A stretch of 64,000 nt of DNA from Perognathus longimembris pacificus (Eukaryota; Chordata; Mammalia; Rodentia; Heteromyidae): the NCBI RefSeq assembly GCF_023159225.1, contig NC_063172.1, positions 38,565,832 to 38,629,831 of the forward strand, read 5' to 3'. Position 1 is the stretch's first letter; every line of letters starts with the position of its first letter. The position numbers were made by a program, and so were the translations under genes. The notes under the pieces are model-generated. The model saw only the letters and a list, made by a program, of their open reading frames with translations. It was not told the DNA's origin and searched no databases. This document shows, piece by piece, positions 36,112-47,860 of this stretch.

Positions 36112-36444
36112 TTAAGCTGGGTGCTGGGTGCTCATGCCTATAATCTTAGCTACTCACTGGCTGATATCTGATAATTGTGACTCAAAACCAGGCCAGGCAG
36201 GAAAGTCTGTGAGACACTTATTTCCAATTAACTACCAATGCCTAGCCCCCCAGGGTGGGGGGATTTAGCACAGCAGAAGAGAACTTGCTTGGCAAGTAGA
36301 AGGCCCTGAGTCGCATCCTCAACTCTGGGAAAAAAGAAAAAATGGAAGATGAGCAATAGTGTTAACCTTGAGGAAAACAAATAATTTTTTTTAAAAAAAG
36401 CTCTGTGACTTGAGTTCAAGTCCTAAGACTGGTGCACACATATA

Positions 36445-36446
<2 letters not shown>
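36112..36446 (+). mobile_element. B1-headed composite SINE split by an ID-like element
   Basis: Head and middle lie at 36112-36236 (TGCTCATGCCTATAATCTTA ... AATTAACTACC). Remnants of the right half (GTGACTTGAGTTCAAGTCC) lie at 36400-36432. Between them, at about 36240-36345, is a tRNA-like element (GGGGGATTTAGCACAGCAGA, ...CTTGGCAAGTAGAAGGCCC) with an A-rich tail. Confidence 0.7.

Positions 36447-36488
<42 letters not shown>
36447..36488. repeat. (CA)n microsatellite at SINE tail
   Basis: About 20 CA units following the SINE right end. Confidence 0.95.
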
Positions 36489-36491
<3 letters not shown>

Positions 36492-36668
36492 ACAGACTCA
36501 GATTAAAAACTCAGTGACCAAAAATGGGGTAAAGCATATTTTTTGCCTTAGTATATTATTATTCAAACTTTTTGCGTTAGTAATATGCCCACAATTTAAA
36601 ACATATAACAATTTTATCACCTAATCTTATGTGTATGGAGTTTTATCCTTTGAAGAATTAGTCATTTT

Positions 36669-38871
36669 AAAAGGTAATTTTTATTTATTTATTTTTTATT
36701 AAATGTTATTGACAAGGTGATGTACAGAGGGGGAACAGTTACATAGTAAGATAGTAAGTACATTCCTTTTCATATTTGTTACACCCTCCCTCATTTTTCT
36801 TTCCCTTCCCTAGTTCAGATAAGCATATATGCAATATCCAGTGTACAAAAATCATATACAGTAACCACATGGGGTACGCCAAAGGAAATTCACCTAGAAC
36901 ATTAAACATAATGACAACAATAAAATCCTCCTGATTCCTTCTCTTGGAGTTCATATTGCTTAGCCTCATCTTATATAATCACATGTATATAGCTTCTGAG
37001 CTACTGTGACCCTCTGATAGGTCTATCCTAGACCTTTTTATGTTTATTTAGTAATTGTTTGGTTTTAGATATATAATGTAAAGTGGCTTACCCAAACATG
37101 TAGAAATACCATTTAAAAAGAAGTTTCCATTGTGTACAGGTACCACATTTTTTGGATCCATTCATCTGTAGTGGGGCATCTGGTTTGTTTCTATATTTTG
37201 GCTATTGTGAATTGTGCAGTGATAAACATGGATGTGCAGGTAGGTGTCTTTGTAGTATCCTGGATCCTGTTGTTCACGACAGATGCCTAGGAGTGATATG
37301 GCTGGGTCATAGGGTATGTCTATGAGTCTTTTGAGGAACCTCCATACTATTCCCCAGAGTGGTTGTACTAGTTTACACTCTCACCAACAGCGGAGAAGGG
37401 TTCCTCTTACTCTGCATCCCCTCCAGCATTTCTTGTTGCCTGAGTTCAGAGTATAGGCCATTCTAACTGGAGTGAGGTGGGTTGTTTGGAGTGGGTGTGT
37501 GTCTTATTTGCATTTCTTTTACTGCCAGGATGTTGAACATTTCCTCATATTTTTCTTTACCATTTTTATGTCTACTCCTGTGTGTCTCTTTAGCTCCTTT
37601 TCCCATTTAATAATTGGTTTACTGGGATTGGAGGGGGTTAGTTTCTTGAGTTCTCTGTAGGTGATGGATAATAGGACTTGTCTTTTGCTGTGCTGGTGAA
37701 GATCTTTTCCCATATAGTTGTTTGTCTTCCTAGTTTAGTGGCTATGTCTTTAGCTGTGCAGAAACATTTTAATTTGTAGTAGTCCCATTTGTCAAGTCTC
37801 TCCCCTACCTATTGTGCCCCTGGGACTCTGTTCAGGAAGTTTCCTGTCTACGCATATAAGTTCTAGTGTCTCTCCTACTCTTTCCTTCAGTAGTTTCAAG
37901 GTTTCAGGTCTGATGTTGAGGTCTTTAATCCATTTTTAGTTGATCTTGGTGCATGGTGATAGGCTAGGGTCCACTTTGAGTTTTCTACATATGGCTGCCC
38001 AGTTTTCTCAGCACCAGTAGTTGAAGAGGCTATGTTTTTTCCATTGTATGTCTTTAGCTCCTTTGTCAAATATCATCTGACTGTAAGTATGCAGACTTAT
38101 TTCCCAGTCTTCTATCCTATTCCATTGATCTTCAGGTCTGTTTTTATGCCAGTACGAGGCTGTTTTTGTTATGATTATCTCTATAATAGAGCTTGAAGTC
38201 TGGTATTGTGATTTCTCCTGTGCGGCTTCTTTTGCCTAGAATTGCTTTGGCTATTCTAGGTCTTTTGCTGTTACATATGAATTTATGTGCTGTTTTCTCT
38301 ATTTCAGTGAAGAATGTAACTGGGACTTTGATGGGTATTGCGTTGAATTTGTATAACATTTTGGGCAATATGGCCATTTTCACTATATTTAATCTGCTTG
38401 CCTATGAGCATGGGAAGTCTTTCCAACTCCTGGCCTCCTCTTTTATTTCTCTTTTTAGATGTTTGTTTTGTTTTGTTTTTTTGCCAGTCCTGGGGCTTGA
38501 ACTCAGGGCCTGAGCAGTGTCCCTGACTTCTCTTTTTGCTCAAGGCTAGCACTCTACCACTTGAGCCACAGTAGCACTTCTGGCATGTTTTTAGATTTTT
38601 ATAGTTCTCATTAAATAGGTCATTCACGTCTTTGGTTAGGTTAATCCCTAGGTATTTTATTCTTTTTTTAGCTATTGCAAATGGTACTATTTCCATAATT
38701 TCCTTTTCTGCTTGTACATTGTTGGTATACAGAAAAGCTGCTGATTTTTGTGGATTGATTTTGTAACCTGCTACTTTGACAAAATAGATTATTGGTTCTA
38801 GGAGTTTGGGAACTGAGTTTCTTGGGTCCTTCAGGTATAAGATCATGTCATCTGTGAAAAGGTAATTTTTA
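36669..38871 (-). mobile_element. 5'-truncated L1 (2.2 kb) with 15-bp target-site duplication
   Basis: Minus-strand L1 carrying the C-terminal part of ORF2 and the 3' UTR. AAAAGGTAATTTTTA occurs exactly at 36669-36683 and 38857-38871. ORF2 pieces are readable: at 38846-38600 ([20 protein letters not shown], then [16 protein letters not shown], i.e. the reverse-transcriptase connection region) and at 38383-38144 ([20 protein letters not shown]). Frameshifts and stops elsewhere make it dead. It is split by a 127-bp SINE fragment at 38461-38587. Confidence 0.95.
38461..38587 (-). mobile_element. Truncated composite SINE inserted in L1 ORF2
   Basis: Only the right half of the SINE is present (on minus: GCTACTGTGGCTCAAGTGGTA ... 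CCAGGACTGGC plus A-rich tail), so it is 5'-truncated. TTTTTAGAT is duplicated at 38452-38460 and 38588-38596. Its reading frame stays open through ORF2 sequence by chance (minus-strand frame 38304-38846). Confidence 0.9.
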
Positions 38872-39599
38872 ATGTACTATAGAAACATAAGAACAAACAT
38901 TACATGGAAGATCTTGCTGAGCTAAGCCATCACTTGTCTTTCTTCTGAGGTAACACACATTAAAAATTGACACTCTGTGGTTGAGGTAGTTTTGCTATGC
39001 TATAGGCTATGGTTTTGATGCACTAAAAACTATTGATGGATCCCTCATCATTAAAAAACTGATCTAAATCATGTACCTCATATATCTTCTCTTCAGAATT
39101 GTGTTTTAAATATTTGAGAAACAGCATGAATAAATAAGATACCAAAATACAATTTGAGTGTGCCACCTTAATCTCATAAACAAATTGCTCTGTGTAAAAT
39201 TCCTGAATAATTATCACTACATTTTTAAGACACTTGTCACTTATTCTTGGATAGCAATCCAAATTTGATTTATATTTTGCTTTCCATGGAAAACTTTTTC
39301 TCTAGATTTAAGTTCCAATAATATTTTCTAAAATAATATTTCTCAAACAAATGCAAGTCGAAATATTAATCTAGGATGTGTATAAATCAAGGAACATTCT
39401 CATGTTCTCTATCACTTTGTCATTTCTAAGATAGGCATTAGGTAAATGATATTTTAATATAGAGGCTTGCCATGCTTTCTGTGTAAAGAATGACTTAATA
39501 TTAAAATAAACATCAGAAAATGATACTACTTTCAGAAACATGGTTAAAAAATAAATAAGGAAAAAAATTTGAAGTATGACATTTTTTCCCACTGGGCTA
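38872..39599. other. AT-rich intron sequence
   Basis: No gene or repeat recognised. The minus-strand open frames at 39023-39262 and 39371-39592 lack splice sites or family features. Confidence 0.45.
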
Positions 39600-39700
39600 A
39601 AACTACTTTTATTGTTGTCATAAAGATGACATACAGGGAAGTTACAGTTGCATAAAGAAAATAATACATTTGTTTTTTAACTTGAGAGCTGTAAGCAGCA
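39600..39700 (-). mobile_element. L1 3'-terminal fragment
   Basis: TTTTATTGTTGTCATAAAGA, ...CAGGGAAGTTACAGTTGCAT is the recurrent L1 terminus on minus. It is short and diverged. Confidence 0.65.
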
Positions 39701-40244
39701 CAACTCTAACATTTAAATCTTAAAAGTATGTGAATGTCTCAATTGTCTCTGAGCCAATACTAATCTTATAGCTTCATTGGTCTCCCTAAGATTTTCCTAA
39801 AAGTTTTTACCAAGATTCAGGATCCAAAAACAGCAAAAGAGAGACACAGGTCTTTGACATGGCTGCCCTCTACTGACCCAAGATTTGTTTCATTTTAATA
39901 AAGTAATTTTATAGAATATGATGAACTAAACATTCCCAGTCTTCAGTGTTGAATCCAACCAAAGCACCCAGATAACATTATTTCTATGCTTGAACGAAGC
40001 ATATAATATTATTTAAAAAAATTACTTGTGTGACTGATAATAAAATGGAAAAATGCAAATATTTTAAATAAGAAATAATAGCATTAAAATGAGAGAAAAA
40101 TAGATCATCCCTAGCAGAGATACACTCTGCTTTTGCCACTAATTCAAAGCTTCAGAAGCCTTGAATAAATACTCTTTGAAATCTAAAATACATAGAAATG
40201 CTAATATTAGAAATTCAGGAGTAGCAATATTCAGATAAAGTTTG
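39701..40244. other. AT-rich intron sequence
   Basis: Nothing recognised. Confidence 0.5.
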
Positions 40245-40365
40245 TCATGTGTAAAGAGCAAAGGAAGGAGTGAGATTGTCCAAAAAGAAATGGACCCATT
40301 AGCTGATTTATGAAATGGTAACCACTCTGTATATCTTTACAATAACAAAATAAATAAATAACGTG
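40245..40365 (+). mobile_element. L1 3'-terminal fragment
   Basis: Plus L1 tail: GTGAGATTGTCCAAAAAGAA, ...GCTGATTTATGAAATGGTAA, ...CTTTACAATAACAAAATAAA. Confidence 0.7.
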
Positions 40366-40744
40366 TTGTGTGACTAATACTGTGGTTGTCCCGTGACAAA
40401 CAGAAACTGTGCATATGCAACTCACACAGAACCATGACAGATGTAAAGAGAATAAAACTACAATCTTGAGCAAGGCAGCATCATGTTAAAAAAAAAAAGA
40501 TTTTTATCTTAATGCACTCATATAGTGCTTTGAGGAGAAAGAGAGAAATATATTTTTAAAAAATAAGGATTTAGTCTAGTTGTTGGTCAATCCAATATTG
40601 ATGAGAGGATGAATAGAAAGAATTAAAAGGCAGAAGAAAGCAAGAGACAAAGTGACCTAGAGAGACAGGCACACACAGAGAAAGAGAGACACAGTTTTCC
40701 TTTGTAGAAACTATGGAAGCCTTCAACATGTTTTTCTCATAAGA

Positions 40745-41140
40745 ATCTTGAACAGTAACCATTCTACAGATTCCCAAAACTCTCTGCGAGGGATTGTATT
40801 TCCTGTCAGCATTGAAATTAATTCCATTTTATGCCAGAATGACATTGTCACATTTGTAAGGAAATGGAAGGACTTGGAAAAAATTATACTAAGTGAAGTG
40901 AGCCAGACCCAAAGAAACATGGACTCTATGGTCTCCCTTATTGGGAATAATTAGTACAGGTTTAGGCAAGTCATAGCAGAGCATCACAAGGCCCAATAGC
41001 TATACCCTTATGAACACATAAGATGATGCTAAGTGAAATGAACTCCATGTTATGGAAACAATTGTTTTATCACAGTTGTAACTACTTTCAATGTCCCATG
41101 TGTATCTGTAGCTTCTATTATTGATGATGTTCTTTTCTTT
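40745..41140 (+). mobile_element. L1 3' UTR fragment, plus strand
   Basis: ATTTTATGCCAGAATGACATT, ...GGAAATGGAAGGACTTGGAA, ...AGCCAGACCCAAAGAAACAT, ...GCTAAGTGAAATGAACTCCA matches the other L1 copies. It stops inside a TTGATGATGTTCTT motif that reappears at 41723. Confidence 0.85.
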
Positions 41141-41149
41141 TGATATCTT

Positions 41150-41460
41150 CCTAATTTTATTTATTTATTATCATTAACTAGTACATCATTAAGTTGTACA
41201 AAAGAGGTGACATTAAATGAAGCCATTTATGAATACAAGGCATCTTGATCACTGCCACCCCTTTCAACATTCTCCCCCATCCCTCCCTCCCAACTCGCTC
41301 CTTCCCTCAATTTTCTGAATTTTGTAGGCTGTACATTGAATTGTTTTCCTTTCCCTAGGTGTTGTCTTCTCTAGAATTAATATTCTGTATTTCCAATACT
41401 TCCTCATATTAGGCAACATCCAGAGTTTACAGCATTTCCTTGGTCTGTTTCCAGTGACCC
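41150..41460 (-). repeat. Older L1-like 3' UTR family
   Basis: TTATTTATTATCATTAACTA, ...AGGTGACATTAAATGAAGCC, ...TTTTGTAGGCTGTACATTGAA. It is the same family as at 26620, 47500 and 59535. Confidence 0.5.
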
Positions 41461-41477
41461 TGTGCTTTGTTGTTTTT

Positions 41478-42235
41478 ACTTTTTTTTTTTTTCAAATTTT
41501 TATTATCAAACTGATGTACAGAGAGGTTACAGTTTCATACGTTAGGCATTGGATACATTTCTTGTACTGTTTGTTACCTTGTCCCTCATGCCCCCCTCCC
41601 TCCCCCCCTCTCCCTCCCCCCCTCTCCCTCCCCCCCTTTCCCTCCCCCCCAGGTGTTCAGTTCACTTACACCAAACAGTTTTGCAAGTATTGTTTTTGTA
41701 TGTGTATGTGTAGTTTCTATTATTGATGATGTTCTTGTATCACCTTCCTATGGTTGTACCTACACTATCTCTGTAATCTTATCTGAGTATATTGGAAACC
41801 GTGTTTACTGGTATTGGAAGTAGGAAATTCAAAGGGAATACCAAATTTGAGAGACACAGGGTAAAAAAAGGAGAAATAATTTGATGATGTTCTTGTATCA
41901 CCTTCCTGTGGTTGTACCTACACTATCTCTGTAATCTTATCTGAGTATATTGGAAACCGTGTATAATGGTATTGGAAGGAGGAAATTGAAACGGAATACC
42001 AAATTTGAGAGACACAGGGTAAAAAAAAAGACAAACAACTACAAAAGCAATACTTGCAAAACTGTTTGGTGTAAGTGAACTGAACACCTGGCGGGGGGGG
42101 GGGGGGCGAAGGGAAAGGGGCAGAGGGGGGTATGAGGGACAAGGTAACAAACAGTATAAGAAATGTATCCAATGCCTAACATATGAAACTGTAACCTCTC
42201 TGTACATCAGTTTGATAATAAAAATTTGGAAAAAA
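41478..42235. mobile_element. Inverted duplicated L1 3' end with internal tandem duplication
   Basis: 41487-41695 is the L1 3' end on minus and 42030-42235 is the same segment on plus; the last 100 bp of each arm are nearly perfect complements. The spacer holds L1 3' UTR (plus) present twice in tandem with a 158-bp period: TGATGATGTTCTTGTATCAC at 41724 and 41882. A run of 13 G lies near 42093. C-rich and G-rich tracts occupy equivalent places in the two arms. Confidence 0.88.
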
Positions 42236-43132
42236 AAAGAAATTAAGTCCAAATACAATACGTGAAATGATATCATTGTAAAGGTAGCAGCCTCTGATAA
42301 ATTCAGAGGAAAACCTACCATTTAAAGGTCAATTCTACTAACAGGCAACTCAAGTTTTGGGTCCCAGGAAATAATAGTTCTGATGGGAGGTGCAGAACCT
42401 CAGATGAGTTGGGATCAAGAAGAAAAAAGTCAAAATGAAGACAAAGGGTCTTCAGGTCCAATAGAGGCAGTCTTGTTTCAAATCCTACTTTATATAATTT
42501 TAATAAAGTGTTCTTTAAAGAACACTTGGATGAAGTATGTAGTTTTGTTGTCTCCACATCTTTGTGGAGATATACCCATCCAGGAGTTCAAGGAGAACCT
42601 TCTTATTTTCCAGGGACAGGGCTGTGATCGAGCATTTGCTAAACAATAAATTCTATCCTCAGCCAGAACGAGTTGTTAAGGGCCTATGTGTGACCTAAGC
42701 TTTGCAAGTGAGTCACAGTAGATTTTCCTGGAATGATCAGGAGCAGCTACTTATCACTGGGACTGCTGGCTATGAAGGTAATGTAACTAAACTTGCTGTG
42801 GCATCAGAGAATTTTCTGGAGCTAATGCAGAACAAAGTAGAACCAAAGAATGGAAAATAAACTGTGAGTGTAAATGAATCGACTAGAATCTAGACATTCC
42901 TGAAGGTAAATGGCTAAACTCGTTACATAAACCAATGAATTATCATACTGTTAGTTGTTTTCTTGCTTTGCTGAATTTGATTTCTGCCACTAACAATGCA
43001 GAGATGTCTAATAGAAATTTAGTGCCTAAGAAGCTTACCTGGAATATCTTTTCGAGGTTCTGAGCAGTCATATTTTTAGCAAAATTTCTCCTGAAGATAA
43101 ATTATATCTATTTATGAAGTTAGTTAGTTTTA
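42236..43132. other. Intron sequence
   Basis: No gene recognised. A possible tRNA-like SINE remnant lies near 42615-42665 (GTGATCGAGCATTTGCTAAAC). Confidence 0.4.
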
Positions 43133-43374
43133 GTTTAGTTTTTGTTGGTCATAGGACTTAAACTCAGGACCTGGGTGCAGTGCTTGAGCTATTTTGTTCA
43201 AGGCTAGCACTCTACTACTTTGAGGCACAGTTCTGCTTGCAGTTTTCTGGTGATTAATAGGAGATAAGAGCCTTATGGACTTTCCTGCCCTGGATGGCTT
43301 TGAATTATGACCCTCAGATCTCAGCTTCCTGTGTAGCTAGGATTATAGGCATGAGCCAGCCACCAGTGTCCCAC
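43133..43374 (-). mobile_element. B1-headed composite SINE
   Basis: On plus: GGTCATAGGACTTAAACTCAGG, ...CAAGGCTAGCACTCTACTAC, ...GTGTAGCTAGGATTATAGGC, the reverse of right half then B1 head. Moderately diverged. Confidence 0.87.
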
Positions 43375-44198
43375 CAAAGCATAAAATCTGAATCTTCATA
43401 AAAATTGTATTTCTTATGCTTCTCTATATTAATACTGGAACTGATCATTTACAACATATTTGGATCTCCAATCGATGGATCTGTATTCAAAGCTGACTGT
43501 TTTAACATTCTCTTGTTAACCATATTCAAAATGTTTCTAGTCACAAAAGAATACTTTAGTGTCTTCACTTTCACTCCTCAATTAATTAAGCCTTAGACTT
43601 TTAAAACAAAAAAAGAATGCCTCCATTCTATTTTTACTCTTCCTTCTGTTTCACTCTTTCAAATTTACAGCACAGAGAACTCTTCATACCAACCTCACTA
43701 CTTCTACTATCAGGGCTCCATCTTCATCTTATCTCTCCCTATCTCTCAACTTCCAAGCACTGAACAATCCCAAGAAGACAAAGACTTCTGCTAAATCACT
43801 CTCATAGGTAGAAGGTGAAGATAGTACAGCACAATGTTTGATTGGTTCTTTAATCAAATTGATTCATAACTGAATAGGTTGCCTTAGGTTTGCAGAAACC
43901 AGATTATATTGTAATTGTACTTACTTATTTGCTCATAAGCATTATGAAGTCATTATAAAATATCTAAGAAATTCCATAATACAAAAATTCAGTTAATACT
44001 CACAAGCATCAATGACCAGTAACAGTTGCACTAGGAATGTTTCATAAGATATTATTTATTTTACAATGACTTCCTTGTGTTTGCTACACAAACATGCTAC
44101 CTTCAAGCAATGACTTCAGCCATTTTTACCTTTGTTCTTTTCCAGATAGGCTCTCAGGCTTTTGTCAAGTTTACCACCCTGATCCTCTTACTCTACTT
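43375..44198. other. Intron sequence
   Basis: Nothing recognised. The open frame at 43405-43596 has no supporting features. Confidence 0.5.
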
Positions 44199-44935
44199 GA
44201 TTTGTGTTTGTTTTTGTGCCAGTTGTGGTCCCAGGGCTTAAACTTGGGGTCTGGGTGCTATTCCTGAGTTTGTTTGTTTGTTTTGCTCAAGGTGTTTTAC
44301 CCACTACTTGAGCCTTCCAGCTTTCTTTTCTTTTTTTTCTTATTTATTGTCAAAGTGATGTACAGAGAGGTTACAGTTTCATACATTAGGCCTTGGGTAC
44401 ATTTCTTGTACTGTTTGTTACCTCCTCCTTCATTCCCCCCTCCCCCTTCACCCTTCCCCTCTCCCTCCTCCCCTTTTCTCTCCCCCGCTCCCCCCCTCCC
44501 CTTGCCCCCGTGAGTTGTTCAGTTGGTTTACACCAAATGGTTTTGCAAGTATTGCTTTTGGAGTTGTCTTTTTATCCTTCGTCTCTCGATTTTGATATGC
44601 CCTTTCATTTCCCTGGTTCTAATACCAGTATATACAGTTTCCAGTGTACTCAGATAAGATACAGTGATAGTGCCGGTACAACCACAGGAAGGGGATACAA
44701 GAGGATCATAAACAGTAGAAGCTATGGTTTCACATGGCATGTTGAAAGTAATTACAACAGTGATATAACAGTCGCTTCCATAACATGGAGTTCCAGTTTT
44801 CTTGGCCGATTTTTGGAGATAAAGAGTCTCACTGACTTCTCTGCCTGAGTTGGCTTCTAACAGTAATCCTCAAATTTCAGCCCTTTCAGTAGCTAGGATT
44901 ATAGACATAAGCCATTGGCACCCAACTGCCTGGTT
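44199..44935 (-). mobile_element. B1-headed composite SINE interrupted by an L1
   Basis: The right half lies at 44212-44327 (plus: TGTGCCAGTTGTGGTCCCAG ... CACTACTTGAGCC) and the B1 head at 44804-44935 (plus: CTTGGCCGATTTTTGGAGAT ... AGTAGCTAGGATTATAGAC). Removing 44328-44803 restores one continuous SINE. Confidence 0.85.
44328..44790 (-). mobile_element. L1 3' end inserted into a SINE, 13-bp target-site duplication
   Basis: Minus L1 terminus (TTATTTATTGTCAAAGTGAT, ...GAGGTTACAGTTTCATACAT, C/T-rich tract, ...GAGTTGTTCAGTTGGTTTAC). TTCCAGCTTTCTT (44315-44327) and TTCCAGTTTTCTT (44791-44803) differ at one base. Confidence 0.92.
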
Positions 44936-45251
44936 TGTTCTTTATAATAGGGTCTTGCTAACATTGTTTTACAGCCAGGGGTGGTCTTGAACCAGGAGAT
45001 TCCTATCTTCAATTTGAAAGTAGCATGTTATGTGTGGTTACATCTTAAAATTAGAGAGTTACAAGATTAAGTATTTGTAGAGTTCTTATAAATTTTTACT
45101 AAAATTTACTTTGAACTGAATAATATGATAATTCATCATTTGTATTGATTCAAATATCAGTATATTTGGTTTAGTGAAAAAAATGATTATTTTTTAGGTT
45201 AAAATGTGAGAGAATATATTTATGCCATCCATTTTTAAACAAATAAAACAC
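44936..45251. other. Intron sequence
   Basis: Nothing recognised. Confidence 0.5.
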
Positions 45252-45261
45252 TTTTACTTTT

Positions 45262-45383
45262 TTCTGAATAATTATTAATTGTCAAAGTGATGTACAGAGG
45301 GCTTACAGTTTCATACGTAAGGCAGTGGGCACGGGCACATTTCTTGTACAATTTGTTATCTCCTCCTCATTTCCCCTCCCCAA
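45262..45383 (-). mobile_element. Very short L1 3'-end insertion with 10-bp target-site duplication
   Basis: 122 bp of L1 terminus on minus (TAATTGTCAAAGTGATGTAC, ...CTTACAGTTTCATACGTAAG). TTTTACTTTT is duplicated at 45252-45261 and 45384-45393. Confidence 0.88.
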
Positions 45384-45393
45384 TTTTACTTTT

Positions 45394-45889
45394 AAAAGAA
45401 AAAAGATACAACATCAAAACCAAGTGGATTAGTAGGAAACATAATTTTGTCATTAAAACATGAAAGAGACAATGGTAGTTTATGAGAATAAACAGGGGTA
45501 GATGAAAAACTTACCTTATAAAAGAGCATCAGCATTTGTTTGCTTGGGTCATGAAAAGATTTATTTACTCATGGGGAGTTTTAATATTTTATAATTAAAA
45601 TATGTTTTATTGTAACCAATTTACTTCCAAGGGATTTGAATTAATTACATAAATAATTGATTCATTTTAATTATACTCTACCTGCTGAAAATTATTTAAA
45701 TCAGTAGTTATTTACTTTATACAACTATTTAGCATACAGTTCATCTTACCCAACTACTAATAAGTAGTTAAATTCGGGTGAGAACTTAAATCATGTATTT
45801 TTTGCAAACCATAGTTCTAAATTTTCCTCTTCTGATATGTTGTAACTTGACTGTTTAAAATTTGGTTCTAACAATGAAGTATCTAAGAG
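45394..45889. other. Intron sequence
   Basis: Nothing recognised. Confidence 0.5.
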
Positions 45890-46640
45890 ATTTTTAAAAT
45901 TTATCCTGTATTGCTTCATTGACCCACTTGATTATTCAAATGTGAATTGTTCAGTTTCTTTCTGATTGAATATTTACATGGTTTTTCTTCTTGTTGGTTT
46001 ATTTTCTAGTCCTATTTTAATTTTCTTGTATTTGTAAAGATTTGTTTCTGTCTGAAATGTAATCTCATTTTGAAATAGCTCTGTGAACTTCTTAGAAAGT
46101 ATGTTTTCTGTTTTGTGAAATATTATATAGATATTGTTAAGTACATTGGATCTACAATATCATTAAATCCTGAAGAATTTTTGTCTGAATGACCTAACAA
46201 GTGAGGCCACCCACCATTACTGTTGTCAGGTATTTCTGTGCTTTTTCGCTCAGTACTGTTTACTTTAAAAAATGGAGCGTGTATACACTCAGTAAATATG
46301 TTCACAGTTTTCCTAATCTCTTGATATTTTTTTTCTGAGTTAAATGGACCTTCTTTATCTCTTCTGATTAACTTTGTTTTAAACTTCAAAGCTTTTGTTG
46401 CGAGAATTCTAATGGTGGTTCCATTGGGGAAATCTTCTGAACTTTCACTTAAAGCCTGTGTTTATGTTTACCAGTAATGTGCATTTCTTAGAGGCGAACA
46501 ATTGGGCTTTATTTTTTTAAAATTCAAATCCAGTAATCCGTTCCCTTTTATTAGAGAATTGGGACTACTAATGTTCAGTTCTTCTTAGAGGTTACATGGT
46601 AATTCCTGTTACTTCCTTAAGTGTTTTTGTGTCTAGTAAT
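45890..46640 (-). mobile_element. Ancient L1 ORF2 fragment
   Basis: The plus reading (…CCACTTGATTATTCAAATGT, ...TCTGAATGACCTAACAAGTG, ...TTAAATGGACCTTCTTTATC, ...GTAATCCGTTCCCTTTTATT) follows the minus-strand order of the 3' half of mammalian L1 ORF2. It is highly diverged and full of stops. Confidence 0.65.
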
Positions 46641-47254
46641 CATTTATGTACCATGAAGTTAATTTAATGTGTATACATGTAAATGTATACCTGTATGTAT
46701 GTGTATATACACATATGTACATATATCATTTATATGTATGAAGAGATTGATGGATGAATTAAGCTAGTTGTATTTTCCACTCAGCAAAAACGGGGAAGAC
46801 TCTGATGTGGTACAAACTATACAGAAAATTACAAGTAACATCATAGATACTCATACTCCCTTGACAAATAAAGCAAAAGCAGAAAGACTTAAAAAGTTAA
46901 CAAAGGAAATAGAGCCAAGAATAGGCTTTACTTATTTCAAGATTGTCAAGGATTAATTCTAAACTCTATTAAGCTTTGCAATAACTAACAAAATCCCTCT
47001 GAAACTTTATTCAATATGCATTCTGAAAATAAGATCAAAATACACATGATCATGCTTTGTAAATCATACTTCTACTAATTTTAAACCCAGATTATGAAAA
47101 TATAATTTAAGGTACAACATCTGCATTTTTGATAATAATTCAATATAAATCATAAAAGGCAGAAGCATTACATTTGATCCTTTTCTCTGAGATCACAGCT
47201 TGTCACTTCCATACACAAAAATTAGATCAGTGTCACAGAATATTGTCTTCATTC
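46641..47254. other. Intron sequence with TA/TG-rich low-complexity stretch
   Basis: A degenerate TGTATA/TACATG stretch lies at about 46668-46740. No gene recognised. Confidence 0.5.
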
Positions 47255-47860
47255 TAGAATGTTATTTATTTATTTATTTATTTGGGGGAGTGGCTTGTTT
47301 TATTTTTCTCTATCTGAATTTGACTGCCTTCTATTTATTTATTTATATTATATCTTATTATCTATTTATTTTATTACTATTACAGAGGGGTTTCAAATAA
47401 ACATATCTGTTTATAAGTTCAATGCCTACTGAACAACTTCACCCTTCCATCATGTTTCCCCATTTTTCCAATCCCCCCAATATTCTATTTACCTAGTTCT
47501 CTCTTTTTTAAATTATTTTTACATAGTTGTATAGAAGAGTTGCCATTTAACAGATCAGTTGATAAATGCAATGAATCTTGATCAATGTCATCCCTTTCAA
47601 CATCCTCTCCTATACCTCCCAACCCATCCCTTCCCTCACTTCTTTAATTTTGTGAGGTCTACATTAAATTTTAAAAGTATTTTCCCATGTCCTCTTTCTC
47701 TATTTTTTTAAAGATGGGCACATTGGATATTAGGACTGTATTCACCCACCCTTTCTCCACTAGTATTCCCTTCTTGATTCACACCCCAACAAAAGATATC
47801 TTTCCTTCCTGATATTTATTTTGTTAAACAATAAATCAGTTGTTCAATGGCCCAACTTAG
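47255..47860 (-). repeat. Two adjacent older L1-like 3' UTR fragments
   Basis: The first starts after an (ATTT)n stretch and includes TTACAGAGGGGTTTCAAATA. The second starts near 47500 with ...TTGTATAGAAGAGTTGCCATT, ...CATCCCTTTCAACATCCTCT, as at 41160 and 59535. Confidence 0.5.

Noticed and set aside
38304..38846. 180-residue open frame with reverse-transcriptase-like start
   Set aside because: It is L1 ORF2 remnant joined to an inserted SINE and then L1 again out of its normal context; a dead element, not a host gene.
41923..42321. Open frames of about 90-150 residues around L1 3' ends (also 41454-41726 and 44274-44848)
   Set aside because: The same L1 3' UTR sequence with a Pro/Ser-rich stretch from its C/T-rich tract; it recurs at every L1 terminus and is non-coding.
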